Assembly: GCF_007004095.1 (NCBI RefSeq) | Contig: NZ_VHJK01000001.1 | Coordinates: 2,484,501 to 2,548,500, forward strand | DNA from: Erythrobacter insulae | Lineage (GTDB): Bacteria > Pseudomonadota > Alphaproteobacteria > Sphingomonadales > Sphingomonadaceae | Direction of reading: 5' to 3' | Length of the DNA stretch: 64,000 nucleotides | In this document: positions 20,385 through 28,763 of the stretch, in pieces | How the letters are laid out: every line of letters starts with the position of its first letter | How positions within the stretch are numbered: position 1 is the first letter of the stretch | Notes under the pieces: model-generated | Seen by the model: only the letters and a program-made list of their open reading frames with translations | What the model was told of the DNA's origin: nothing | Database searches by the model: none | Made by a program: the position numbers and the translations under genes

Positions 20385-22234
20385 TGCCGACTAAAGCTGA
20401 TAGTTCTACCAATGCCTCATTGAAGGGCGCCTACCAGATTATCGATCACATGTATGACGTGATCGTAGTGGGCGCGGGCGGATCGGGTCTGCGCGCAACG
20501 ATGGGCGCGGCAGAGGCCGGGCTTCGCACCGCCAACATTTCCAAAGTTTTCCCAACCCGTTCGCACACAGTCGCGGCGCAAGGCGGAATCGCCGCCTCGC
20601 TTGGCAACAACACGCCCGATCACTGGTCATGGCACATGTATGACACGGTGAAGGGCGCCGATTGGCTGGGCGATCAGGACGCGATTGAATATCTTGCCCG
20701 AGAAGCCCCGCAAGCGGTTTATGAACTGGAACATGCAGGCGTCCCGTTCTCCCGTAACGAAGACGGCACAATCTATCAGCGCCCCTTTGGCGGTCACATG
20801 CAGAATATGGGTGATGGGCCTCCGGTGCAGCGCACCTGCGCAGCGGCCGACCGTACCGGTCACGCCATGCTGCACGCTCTGTATCAACAGAGCCTGAAAT
20901 ACGATGCGGATTTCTTCATCGAATATTTCGCGCTTGATCTGATTATGTCCGAAGCGGGCGGCGAGAAGAAATGCGTCGGCGTGATGGCGATGTGTCTGGA
21001 TGATGGCACGATCCACCGGTTCCGCGCGCAATCCGTGGTTCTGGCGACCGGCGGCTATGGCCGGTGCTATTTCACGGCAACCTCTGCGCACACTTGCACC
21101 GGTGATGGCGGCGGCATGGTGCTGCGCGCGGGCCTGCCATTGCAGGACATGGAATTTGTGCAATTCCACCCGACCGGCATTTACGGCGCGGGCGTTCTCA
21201 TCACAGAGGGCGCGCGCGGTGAAGGCGGGTATCTGACCAACTCCGAAGGCGAGCGGTTTATGGAACGCTATGCGCCATCGGCCAAAGACCTTGCATCGCG
21301 CGATGTTGTATCGCGCTCGATGGCTCTTGAAATGCGCGAAGGGCGCGGACACGGGCCCGAAGGCGATCATATCCACCTGCATCTCGATCACATCGATCCG
21401 GACGTCTTGGCCCAGCGCCTGCCCGGTATCACCGAAAGCGGCAAGATTTTCGCTGGGGTCGATCTCACCCGGCAGGCCCTGCCAGTAACGCCGACTGTGC
21501 ATTACAATATGGGCGGAATTCCGTGTAATTATCACGGTCAGGTTGTGACGCTTGGCAAAGACGGGCCGGACACGGTTGTGCCGGGCCTGTACGCAGTTGG
21601 TGAGGCGGCCTGTGTGTCGGTTCACGGTGCAAACCGCCTTGGTTCGAACTCGCTGATCGATCTGGTGGTGTTTGGCCGGGCAACCGGACTGCATCTTAAG
21701 GAAAACCTCAAAGCCGGCGCAAGTCAGCCCGAACTGCCCGGTGACAGCTCAGATTTCGCGTTGGGCCGCGTGGACCACTTCCGTTACGCGCAGGGCGGGT
21801 CGCCCACGGCGGCAATCCGCGCTGATATGCAAAAAGCGATGCAGGCGCATGCCGCCGTGTTCCGCGATTCAAAACTGATGGACGAAGGCGTCGAGAAGCT
21901 GGCCCAGCAGAACAAGCGGATGGAGGACATTCACGTGACCGACCAGTCGCTGATCTGGAACAGCGACCTGATCGAGACGCTGGAGCTCGACAATCTGATG
22001 GCTCAGGCGAATGTCACCATGGCATCCGCTGCGAACCGCAAGGAAAGCCGCGGCGCCCACGCGCACGAGGATTTCCCGGATCGCAACGACAAAGAGTGGA
22101 TGAAGCACACCGTCGCATGGTTCGAAGGATGGGGCGGACAAAACGGCAATATCAAAATCGATTATCGCCCGGTTCACGAATACACGCTGACCGAAGACGC
22201 AACCTATATCGAACCGAAAGCCCGAGTGTATTAA
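20384..22234 (+). CDS. sdhA: Succinate dehydrogenase flavoprotein SdhA
   Basis: A 616-residue flavoprotein that oxidises succinate to fumarate in the citric acid cycle and feeds complex II. The dinucleotide motif [11 protein letters not shown] lies near residue 28, the covalent FAD histidine is His61 in [10 protein letters not shown], and the substrate-site motifs EGARGEGG and HYNMGG are present. The start at 20384 overlaps the sdhD stop, with GGAGG 10-14 bases upstream. The iron-sulfur subunit gene sdhB is not the next gene and is not in the window. Confidence 0.97.
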   Translation: MPTKADSSTNASLKGAYQIIDHMYDVIVVGAGGSGLRATMGAAEAGLRTANISKVFPTRSHTVAAQGGIAASLGNNTPDHWSWHMYDTVKGADWLGDQDAIEYLAREAPQAVYELEHAGVPFSRNEDGTIYQRPFGGHMQNMGDGPPVQRTCAAADRTGHAMLHALYQQSLKYDADFFIEYFALDLIMSEAGGEKKCVGVMAMCLDDGTIHRFRAQSVVLATGGYGRCYFTATSAHTCTGDGGGMVLRAGLPLQDMEFVQFHPTGIYGAGVLITEGARGEGGYLTNSEGERFMERYAPSAKDLASRDVVSRSMALEMREGRGHGPEGDHIHLHLDHIDPDVLAQRLPGITESGKIFAGVDLTRQALPVTPTVHYNMGGIPCNYHGQVVTLGKDGPDTVVPGLYAVGEAACVSVHGANRLGSNSLIDLVVFGRATGLHLKENLKAGASQPELPGDSSDFALGRVDHFRYAQGGSPTAAIRADMQKAMQAHAAVFRDSKLMDEGVEKLAQQNKRMEDIHVTDQSLIWNSDLIETLELDNLMAQANVTMASAANRKESRGAHAHEDFPDRNDKEWMKHTVAWFEGWGGQNGNIKIDYRPVHEYTLTEDATYIEPKARVY

Positions 22235-22393
22235 TTCACGCAATCGGTGACGCGCGCGGGCCGAGAAATGATCTTGCCCGTGCGCGCGATCCCATGGTCG
22301 CGGCTCCTTTGCTCGCAGCTTATTTGGTCGCGATCAGGGTGCAAACCTTGCTTTGACTTGACGCATGAAAGGTAGCGGGGCAGCTTTGCGCGC

Positions 22394-23389
22394 ATGATAA
22401 AATGCGCTGCCCCGTTCCTCGCACTTTCAGCCCTCTTTGTGCCGCCATTGCTGGCGCAGGATGGTGGCGGCGGTGCCAACCAACCGCCCGAGCATGTCGA
22501 ACCGTTCCCCAATCTTGCGATTGGCAAAGGCAGGGAGAAAGCGCGCGAAAGTTTCGATCTGGCGCCGCATCTTGAACGCGGCACCCCTGCCACGCAGATG
22601 TTGGAACAAAACCGCAGGTTAAGCCGCGCTTTGGCCGCGCTTGAACCGCAGCGCCCCGGCACAGTTGATGCCTATATCGTCTCCATTGCGCTCGACAGTG
22701 ATCCGGTCTTTGCCCGTGAAGCGCGCGAAGCGGCAAAAGTTCTGGGGCGGCGCTATGGCGGATCAGACGGCGGTAAGGGCCGCATTCTTACCCGTGCCGG
22801 GCCTGACGGACAGAGTGATGATCTTGCTCGCGGGTCGATCCGATCAATGATCCTGGGGCTGGCCCATATGGCCGAATTGATGGACCGTGATGAGGATGTT
22901 CTGGTTGTCTACACGACCAGCCACGGATCGCAGCTGGGTCTGGTCAATCATTTTGGTGACAATGAATATGGTATTTTCTCACCCACCCGCCTGCAAAAAG
23001 TGTTTGCAGAGCTCGGGATAAAACGCCGCTTGTTGATCATCAGCGCATGTTATTCGGGCATCTTCCTGCCCAAGCTTTCCGGCCCTGACACCGCGATTCT
23101 CACCGCCGCCGCCGCGCAGCGTACGTCATTTGGATGCGCGCCGGAGAATGACTGGACGTTTTATGGTGATGCGCTGATCAATCGTTCGCTGCGCAAACCA
23201 CAGTCGCTGGCCGATGCCGCGAAAGAAACGAGCCGCCAGATCGCCGAATGGGAAAGCAGCCGCCGCCTGCTGGCATCGTTGCCGCAAACTGCAATCGGAG
23301 ATGGTGCAAAAGTGTGGTTGGCGCAATTGGAAAGCCGGATGCCGCAAACCGCTACCGATCCTGTAGGGCGGCCCTCGGTCGGAGAGTGA
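22394..23389 (+). CDS. Secreted C13-family (legumain-like) cysteine peptidase
   Basis: A 331-residue protein with a signal peptide (about 1-21, ending LLAQ). The caspase-fold catalytic pair of clan CD family C13 is visible: His177 in TTSHGSQLG and Cys219 in ISACYSGIF, 42 residues apart as in legumain. Surrounding hydrophobic strands (EDVLVVYTT, RRLLIISA) fit the fold. Bacterial C13 members are secreted and poorly characterised; asparaginyl-type specificity is not predictable from this sequence. The gene follows sdhA by 159 bases and is convergent, two bases apart, with the phytase-like/cyclophilin gene. Its biological role is unknown. Confidence 0.82.
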   Translation: MIKCAAPFLALSALFVPPLLAQDGGGGANQPPEHVEPFPNLAIGKGREKARESFDLAPHLERGTPATQMLEQNRRLSRALAALEPQRPGTVDAYIVSIALDSDPVFAREAREAAKVLGRRYGGSDGGKGRILTRAGPDGQSDDLARGSIRSMILGLAHMAELMDRDEDVLVVYTTSHGSQLGLVNHFGDNEYGIFSPTRLQKVFAELGIKRRLLIISACYSGIFLPKLSGPDTAILTAAAAQRTSFGCAPENDWTFYGDALINRSLRKPQSLADAAKETSRQIAEWESSRRLLASLPQTAIGDGAKVWLAQLESRMPQTATDPVGRPSVGE

Positions 23390-23390
23390 A

Positions 23391-24938
23391 TCAATCGCCA
23401 GATGGGCTGACGCGGCGAACATCAATGATGGTCACCGGATCTGCAATCATCTGCCCCTTCATCCAGCCTTCGCCTTTATCCGGGTCAACTTTTGCCGAAT
23501 GGATCGCGGTCACAACATCCATGCCTTCGGTCACATAGCCAAATACAGCATATCCGTTTTTCCAGACGGGTTCATCGGAATCGGGCTGCGCGTCCAATCC
23601 AACCTGATCCTGTAGCATGATCGAAAAATCGCCATTGGCCGTGCCCGGTTCACCCATCGCCATCGATAGCGCGCCGCTGGTATGACTAAGTCCGGTAATG
23701 CTGGTCGGTTCGTGCGCAATACCGGCCAAAATTCGCTTTGGATCCCACTGCGTGCCGCCCTGGATCAGGCCGTTGGGACGCGGATCGCGGTTCAGCCGCA
23801 TCGCCCGGTAAAATACGGTCCCATCAAAACGGTCTTCATCGGCATAGCGCAGAAAATTGCTGGCCGTGATCGGTGCCCGCTCTGTTTCAAGAGCGACCGT
23901 TATCTCTCCCAGTGTCGTTTCAATCACGACCAAGACTGTTTCGTAAACCGCTGAGTCAATCTCGGTCGAAGGGGGCGGGGGCAGCACGATATCCTTGCGC
24001 GCCGATTGCACTTCGAATTTCATCACCAGGGTGCGTTGCCGATCCGAGAAATTGTTATCCGATGCGAGATACAGGAAAGTGCGGCCATATTCTTCGCGGA
24101 CGGTCAGCCCCTCGAAATTGTCGAGCGTAAGTGGGGGCAGCATGATCGCCAGCGGGATCGCCTCGTTGGCGCTGCTTAAGGCGATTATTGCGGCTGCGTT
24201 GCCTTGATCGGGTGAATAGCTGCGGAACAGGATATAACATGTGCCGTCGCTGGCGCAGTCCGCATCGGTGGGCACGCCGCGCCTTTCATCCAGCGGGGCA
24301 GGGGGGCTAACCTCGAAACTGACCAGCCCGCCGCCGCGTTCACGCATGCAATTTGGCATATCGCTGCCGGTCCATTCCCCGCATGCCAGCAAACCTTCGG
24401 TTGATTGGGTCAGGGTTTCCATACCGCTATTATCAGCGGCATCAAAAGCCAGATCGCTGATCGCCAGATCGGTTTCCTGCGCGTCTCCATCAAGATCGGG
24501 ATACCGCCATATCCGGTGGTCATGTTCAAACGCGACAAGCCAGCTGCCATCGTCTGCGCGGGTCAACGCCTCGGAATCGGCCTCGTCCTTGCCTTTCAGT
24601 CTTTTGCCTTTGGTACTGCGCAGCGGCCCGCTTTGAATGTCGATGATATCAACCAACCGGCCGTCCAGCTCATCAGGCGTCATGATCAACCAGCGCCCGT
24701 CATCTGTCACCGCAAACAGTTTATCATCCGCCCATTCGAGCGAGGATATTCCGCCGATTTCCTGTTCGCCGGGTTCAACAATCACTCCGCCGCGATAGAT
24801 AAGGTCGCCAACGATCGTTTCGTTATCACTGGATTGATCAAGAGCGATCGGTGTTGTCTGAGGCAGCACGCCTTGGGCGCTGACTGGCAGAGCAACGGCG
24901 CAGGCGAGCGCAGCGAATAGAGCCTTATTTAAAGTCAT
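23391..24938 (-). CDS. Fusion of phytase-like propeller and cyclophilin-type PPIase
   Basis: A 515-residue secreted protein with a signal peptide (ending PVSAQ). Residues about 30-315 are a beta-propeller of the esterase-like activity of phytase family (PF13449), seen in IGGISSLEWADDKLFAVTDD and DNFEGLTV with YLASDNNFSDRQRT. A proline-rich linker (about 320-330) leads to a cyclophilin-type peptidyl-prolyl isomerase at about 338-515 (LGEITVALETERAPITASNF, IQGGTQWD, SMAMGEPGTANGDFSIML). The usual FHR of the cyclophilin active site is FYR here. The start at 24938 has an AAAGGA ribosome site; the frame is continuous with no sign of a stitched frameshift. It is divergent from blaI across the BlaI-type boxes. 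The role is probably periplasmic, substrate unknown. Confidence 0.85.
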   Translation of the reverse strand: MTLNKALFAALACAVALPVSAQGVLPQTTPIALDQSSDNETIVGDLIYRGGVIVEPGEQEIGGISSLEWADDKLFAVTDDGRWLIMTPDELDGRLVDIIDIQSGPLRSTKGKRLKGKDEADSEALTRADDGSWLVAFEHDHRIWRYPDLDGDAQETDLAISDLAFDAADNSGMETLTQSTEGLLACGEWTGSDMPNCMRERGGGLVSFEVSPPAPLDERRGVPTDADCASDGTCYILFRSYSPDQGNAAAIIALSSANEAIPLAIMLPPLTLDNFEGLTVREEYGRTFLYLASDNNFSDRQRTLVMKFEVQSARKDIVLPPPPSTEIDSAVYETVLVVIETTLGEITVALETERAPITASNFLRYADEDRFDGTVFYRAMRLNRDPRPNGLIQGGTQWDPKRILAGIAHEPTSITGLSHTSGALSMAMGEPGTANGDFSIMLQDQVGLDAQPDSDEPVWKNGYAVFGYVTEGMDVVTAIHSAKVDPDKGEGWMKGQMIADPVTIIDVRRVSPSGD

Positions 24939-25007
24939 TGGTCCTTTGTTATCGACTGCTGATCGAAGAACAAGGGGGGATGCGCCCATTCATCGGGGTT
25001 TAATGTT

Positions 25008-25017
25008 TACAGCCGTA
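25008..25017. promoter_or_regulatory. Candidate BlaI-type operator, upstream copy
   Basis: TACA-GC-CGTA resembles the TACA/TGTA dyad of BlaI/MecI repressors, with one mismatch in the right arm. It begins exactly 21 bases (two helical turns) before the second copy, in the divergent region between the fusion gene and blaI. Confidence 0.55.
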
Positions 25018-25028
25018 ATCGTTATGAC

Positions 25029-25038
25029 TACAGATGTA
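25029..25038. promoter_or_regulatory. Candidate BlaI-type operator, downstream copy
   Basis: TACA-GA-TGTA is a perfect dyad of the kind bound by BlaI/MecI proteins. It lies 38 bases upstream of the blaI TTG start. Paired with the copy 21 bases away, it probably mediates autorepression and may also act on the divergent fusion gene. Confidence 0.65.
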
Positions 25039-25075
25039 ACCGTAACGCAGCGATGATGCCGCAAGGGAGATTATC

Positions 25076-25465
25076 TTGGCCGGATCAGACCATCCATTAC
25101 CCGAAAGAATTAGCGAGGCCGAGCATGCCGTTATGGAGGCGCTCTGGAATCGCGGCACGTTGACCGCTGCCGAAGTGTGCGAGGAAGTCTGCGAAAAGCG
25201 CAGCTGGAGCCTCGCGACGGTCAAGACGCTGTTGTCTCGGCTTGTTCAGAAACAGGCCATCGAGACACGCCCGGACGGTCGCCGGTTTTTGTACAGTCCG
25301 ATGATCCAGCGTTCGGATTATGTTGGCGGGGAATCGCGGCGTCTGGTTGACCGGCTGTTCGGGGGCAAGGCCGCATCGCTGGTCGCTCATCTCGCCCAAT
25401 CAGAGGCTTTGAGCGAGGATGATCTTACCGAGATTGAGACTCTTTTGAAGGAGTTGAAGCAATGA
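25076..25465 (+). CDS. blaI: BlaI/MecI/CopY-family transcriptional repressor
   Basis: A 129-residue winged-helix repressor. The family pattern is clear: ISEAEHAVMEALWNRG, then the recognition region SLATVKTLLSRLVQKQAIETR with GRRFLYSP, and a C-terminal dimerisation helix pair. The start is TTG at 25076 with an AGGGAG ribosome site seven bases upstream; there is no better upstream ATG. It overlaps the M56 peptidase gene by four bases (ATGA), the classical blaI-blaR1 arrangement in which the peptidase relays a signal that inactivates the repressor. Confidence 0.92.
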   Translation: MAGSDHPLPERISEAEHAVMEALWNRGTLTAAEVCEEVCEKRSWSLATVKTLLSRLVQKQAIETRPDGRRFLYSPMIQRSDYVGGESRRLVDRLFGGKAASLVAHLAQSEALSEDDLTEIETLLKELKQ

Positions 25466-27114
25466 TCGATTGGCTGATAGATACCCTCATCTGGACCGCT
25501 GGCTTGATTGCATTGGTCCTGATTATTCGCCGTCCGGTTGCGCGCTGGTTTGGTCCTCAGGCGGCTTATGCATTGTGGGCATTGCCTATGCTGCGTCTGA
25601 TCATGCCGCCGATCACGTTGCCCGCATGGCTTGCGCCGCGAACCACCGCCAGCGATACCCAATCCCTACTCCCGAACCAGACCGCCGATGCAGGAATTGT
25701 GGCACAGGAAACTGTGGCAGAGGCTGCGTCTGGAGCCGGAGCGGCAGCGCTCGATCAGATCGCACCGATTACCCCGCCATCCTTGCTTGAGGCAGTCCCC
25801 TGGTTTGAATTCGGATGCGCGGTGTGGCTGATCGGCGCTGCCATCTTTATGTGGCGGCGGTTTTCGAGCTATTTCGAACTGCGCACGCAGTTGCTCGCCG
25901 ATGCGCGTGAAGTTGGCCGTGACGGCAAAGTGCGCCTGCTCGAAACGCCCGGCACACAGGCGCCGCTGGCCTTTGGAGTGGTCGATCCGGTTATCGCGAT
26001 GCCTGACGGGTTTATGGCCCAGCCTGACAAGGTTGCCCGCGATCTTGCCCTGGCGCATGAGCTGACCCACCACAAAGGCCGCGATTTGTTCGTGAACGTG
26101 CTGGTTCAACCGCTGTTCGCGCTGCATTGGTGGAACCCGCTGGGCCGGTATGGCTGGCTGGCTCTGCGCTGCGATCAAGAGGCCGCCTGTGATGCACGGG
26201 TCATGGCCCAGAAACCGCACGAAGACCGCGCGACCTACGCCAGTCTCATCGCCAGCTTTGCTGCTGGACCCAATGTTGCCCTGGCCGCGCCGATGGCGTG
26301 CCCCGTACTCGGCGACAAATCCATTATCCATCGTTTGAGGAGCCTGAATATGTCCGAGACTTCAACCCGCCGCCGTATGGCTGGCCGCTTTATGTTGGGC
26401 GCTGCAATTATTGCGCTGCCGCTTACCGCTTCGATTTCTTATGCAGAGACTGCCGCGCCCGCTGCTCCGGCAGCGCCATCGGCTCCCGCAGCGCCTGCGG
26501 CCCCGTCTGCCGGCTCATTCGCGCCGCCAGCACCGCCGGCACCGCCTGCCCCGCCAGCGCCCCCTGCTGCGATGTCGGTTTCGTCAATGCTCGCTGCGCA
26601 TCCTGATCATGATGTCGATGTCGATGTCGAAGTCGTCAAAAAGGGTGAGGAGAACGTGTTCGTCATTCGCAAGGACAAGAAGTCGGGCGATGGTCAAAAA
26701 TCGGTGCAAACATGGATCACCAAGAACGGTGATGACGGCATGACCGATGAAGAGCGCGAGGCTTTGTTGGCGGAACTTCGCGCGGATCTCGCGGATGTCG
26801 AGATTGACGTTAAGAACGCCATGAAAGAGGTCAAACTCGCCTTTGTCGAAATAGACGAGGAGAACGGCGAGAAAGGCCGCACAATCATAAAAATGCAATG
26901 CCGCGGCGACAGCAGCGACCCCGCAAGCGTTGACGTGAGCGAGAACGGCACGCGGACAGTGTATATGTGCCAGAGCCGCGTCATGGCCGAGGCGCTAAAG
27001 GGTCTCAAAGAAGCACGCAAATCAATCGCCAACAACGCCGAGATACAAGGCGAAATGCGCGAGAACGTGCTCCGCGAAATCGATCAGCAGATCAAAAACT
27101 GGGACAAGGATTGA
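25462..27114 (+). CDS. M56-family BlaR1-like membrane metallopeptidase
   Basis: A 550-residue membrane protein. N-terminal helices at about residues 5-20, 35-50 and 110-130 precede the zinc site HELTH at 199-203, with the third ligand Glu240 in CDQEAACD. A hydrophobic helix at about 310-326 is followed by an Ala/Pro-rich linker at 328-371 and a roughly 175-residue acidic C-terminal domain. No penicillin-binding-type SxxK/KTG sensor domain is visible, unlike classical BlaR1. The peptidase domain is expected to cleave or trigger loss of the partner BlaI. What the C-terminal domain senses is unknown. Confidence 0.9.
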   Translation: MIDWLIDTLIWTAGLIALVLIIRRPVARWFGPQAAYALWALPMLRLIMPPITLPAWLAPRTTASDTQSLLPNQTADAGIVAQETVAEAASGAGAAALDQIAPITPPSLLEAVPWFEFGCAVWLIGAAIFMWRRFSSYFELRTQLLADAREVGRDGKVRLLETPGTQAPLAFGVVDPVIAMPDGFMAQPDKVARDLALAHELTHHKGRDLFVNVLVQPLFALHWWNPLGRYGWLALRCDQEAACDARVMAQKPHEDRATYASLIASFAAGPNVALAAPMACPVLGDKSIIHRLRSLNMSETSTRRRMAGRFMLGAAIIALPLTASISYAETAAPAAPAAPSAPAAPAAPSAGSFAPPAPPAPPAPPAPPAAMSVSSMLAAHPDHDVDVDVEVVKKGEENVFVIRKDKKSGDGQKSVQTWITKNGDDGMTDEEREALLAELRADLADVEIDVKNAMKEVKLAFVEIDEENGEKGRTIIKMQCRGDSSDPASVDVSENGTRTVYMCQSRVMAEALKGLKEARKSIANNAEIQGEMRENVLREIDQQIKNWDKD

Positions 27115-27163
27115 TCACATTGTCCCTGCGCCAGACGCGCGCGGGATTGATTACACGATGAAT

Positions 27164-27191
27164 GCGGCAGGCCGTTTCGGTGGCTTGCCGC
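27164..27191 (+). terminator. Candidate terminator after the M56 gene
   Basis: A 10-base stem (27164-27173 with 27182-27191, one G-U pair) around an 8-base loop, followed by a weak T run. It lies 50 bases after the M56 stop and before creD, so creD probably has its own promoter. Confidence 0.5.
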
Positions 27192-27270
27192 ACTCTGTTT
27201 GGGCAGTTCATTTACAATTCATTTCATCGCTTACAAAGCACGTTTCGTCTCACATTTAGGAGGATGAGCG

Positions 27271-28680
27271 ATGAGCGATGAACGAAGTCCCGGAGTAAAA
27301 CTGCTGTTCACCGGGTTGGTCGGTGCAGCTTTGATAGTGCCATTATTGATGGTGTATTGGCTGATCAGTGATCGTCAGCATCAGGCCCGCGTCGCGCAGG
27401 CGTCCATCACCGAAGGCTGGGCAGGGGCGCAGACTGTATCTGGCCCCATGTTGATTGTGCCCTACACCGCGACCCGCGAGATTTCAGAGGAACGCGACGG
27501 CAAAACCACCACTCGCACCGTCACGGTCCGCGAAATGCTGTATCTGTCTCCGATAAAACAGAACCTTGATGCCAACATTGATCCCGAAATCAGGTCACGC
27601 GGGATCATTCACCAGTCTGTTGTCTATGATGCTGCGATCACCGGTTCGGCGGGTTTTGCGATGCCGGCGGATCTTGACCGGCTTGGCATTCAGCAAACCC
27701 AGTTGTTGCTAGACGAGGCTTTTCTGCAATTGCCGATTTCCGATCCGCGCGGCTTGCAAACCGATGCCGCGCTAAAGGTTGGCGATCAAACGCTCAATCT
27801 GAAGCCGGGCCTGGGAAGCAGCCAAACCGGTGCGGGCGTCCATGCATTTTTCGATTGGACCGAAGGCGCCGAATTCATGCTCCAATTCTCCTACACCCTT
27901 CGAGGCAGCAGCGCATTCAGCATGGTCCCGCGCGGGGAGGAAACAAATTTCGCAGTCCGTTCAACATGGCCGCACCCCAGCTTTTCCGGCGGATTTCTAC
28001 CCGGAGACGCTGACAAGGAAGTCGGGCCTGAAGGTTTCAGCGCCAAATGGTCTATCTCCAATCTGGCGCTCGGCCAATCGCTTGTCAGCACCAATGCGCC
28101 AGCCAATCCGGTCATCGTGCAAGATGGCGATGATTATCGCTATGCGCAAACCGCATCAGGAGAGAACATCAGCGGCAATGAAATCGCCACGATCCGCCTG
28201 ATGGAACCGGTTGACCTGTACAAGCGCGTGGAGCGCGCGCTGAAATACGGGTTCCTGTTCATCGGCTTTACGTTTCTGGCGTTTCTGATGTTCGATATTG
28301 TGGCCGGTGCACGGGTGGCTCCTGCGGAATATCTGTTGACGGGTGCCGGGCTGATCCTGTTTTTCGTCATGCTGCTGGCTTTTGCAGAACTGATCGGTTT
28401 TGCCTTTGCCTATATTGTCGCCAGCGGCGCGATTATCGGGCTTTTGACAAGTTACAGTGCGGCGGTCCTGGGCAGCTGGAAGCGGGCCCGTGTAATCGGT
28501 GCGCTTCTGATCGGTTTGTATGCGGTGCTTTATGTTCTGCTAAACCTTGAAGCGTGGTCGCTGGTGATCGGATCGGTCATGCTGTTCGCCGCGCTGGCCG
28601 GTGTGATGTACGCAACCCGCACGATCGAATGGTCGAATGCGACGATTCGCGGTGCCTCGGCCAATGAGGCAGCGCTTTAG
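27271..28680 (+). CDS. creD: Inner membrane protein CreD
   Basis: A 469-residue inner membrane protein of the CreD family. One N-terminal helix (about residues 10-30) is followed by a large periplasmic domain (about 35-310, with VSGPMLIVPYT and REMLYLSP) and a C-terminal bundle of about five to six helices (about 325-455). CreD is linked to cell-envelope integrity and, in several bacteria, to beta-lactam responses. An exceptionally strong AGGAGG ribosome site lies at 27258-27263. It follows blaI and the M56 gene and shares a bidirectional terminator with the convergent zinc peptidase. Confidence 0.94.
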   Translation: MSDERSPGVKLLFTGLVGAALIVPLLMVYWLISDRQHQARVAQASITEGWAGAQTVSGPMLIVPYTATREISEERDGKTTTRTVTVREMLYLSPIKQNLDANIDPEIRSRGIIHQSVVYDAAITGSAGFAMPADLDRLGIQQTQLLLDEAFLQLPISDPRGLQTDAALKVGDQTLNLKPGLGSSQTGAGVHAFFDWTEGAEFMLQFSYTLRGSSAFSMVPRGEETNFAVRSTWPHPSFSGGFLPGDADKEVGPEGFSAKWSISNLALGQSLVSTNAPANPVIVQDGDDYRYAQTASGENISGNEIATIRLMEPVDLYKRVERALKYGFLFIGFTFLAFLMFDIVAGARVAPAEYLLTGAGLILFFVMLLAFAELIGFAFAYIVASGAIIGLLTSYSAAVLGSWKRARVIGALLIGLYAVLYVLLNLEAWSLVIGSVMLFAALAGVMYATRTIEWSNATIRGASANEAAL

Positions 28681-28705
28681 GATCACGGGTTGCAGTGACG
28701 AACGA

Positions 28706-28741
28706 AATGGGCCGGAGTGGTTTTCACCGCTCCGGCCCATT
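28706..28741. terminator. Bidirectional terminator between creD and zinc peptidase gene
   Basis: A 15-base stem (28706-28720 with 28727-28741, a single wobble) with a TTTTCA loop, GC-rich at the core and A/T at the outside, then TGTTGTTT. It is located between convergent genes, so it serves both directions. Confidence 0.88.
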
Positions 28742-28763
28742 GTTGTTTCATCCGAAAGTCTTT

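Noticed and set aside
20627..21694. Antisense 355-codon open frame inside sdhA
   Set aside because: Shadow of a GC-rich coding gene. The sense protein has all family motifs, and the antisense frame has none.
22245..22290. GC-rich inverted repeat after sdhA as a terminator
   Set aside because: The stem needs a bulge and no T run follows, so it cannot be called with confidence.
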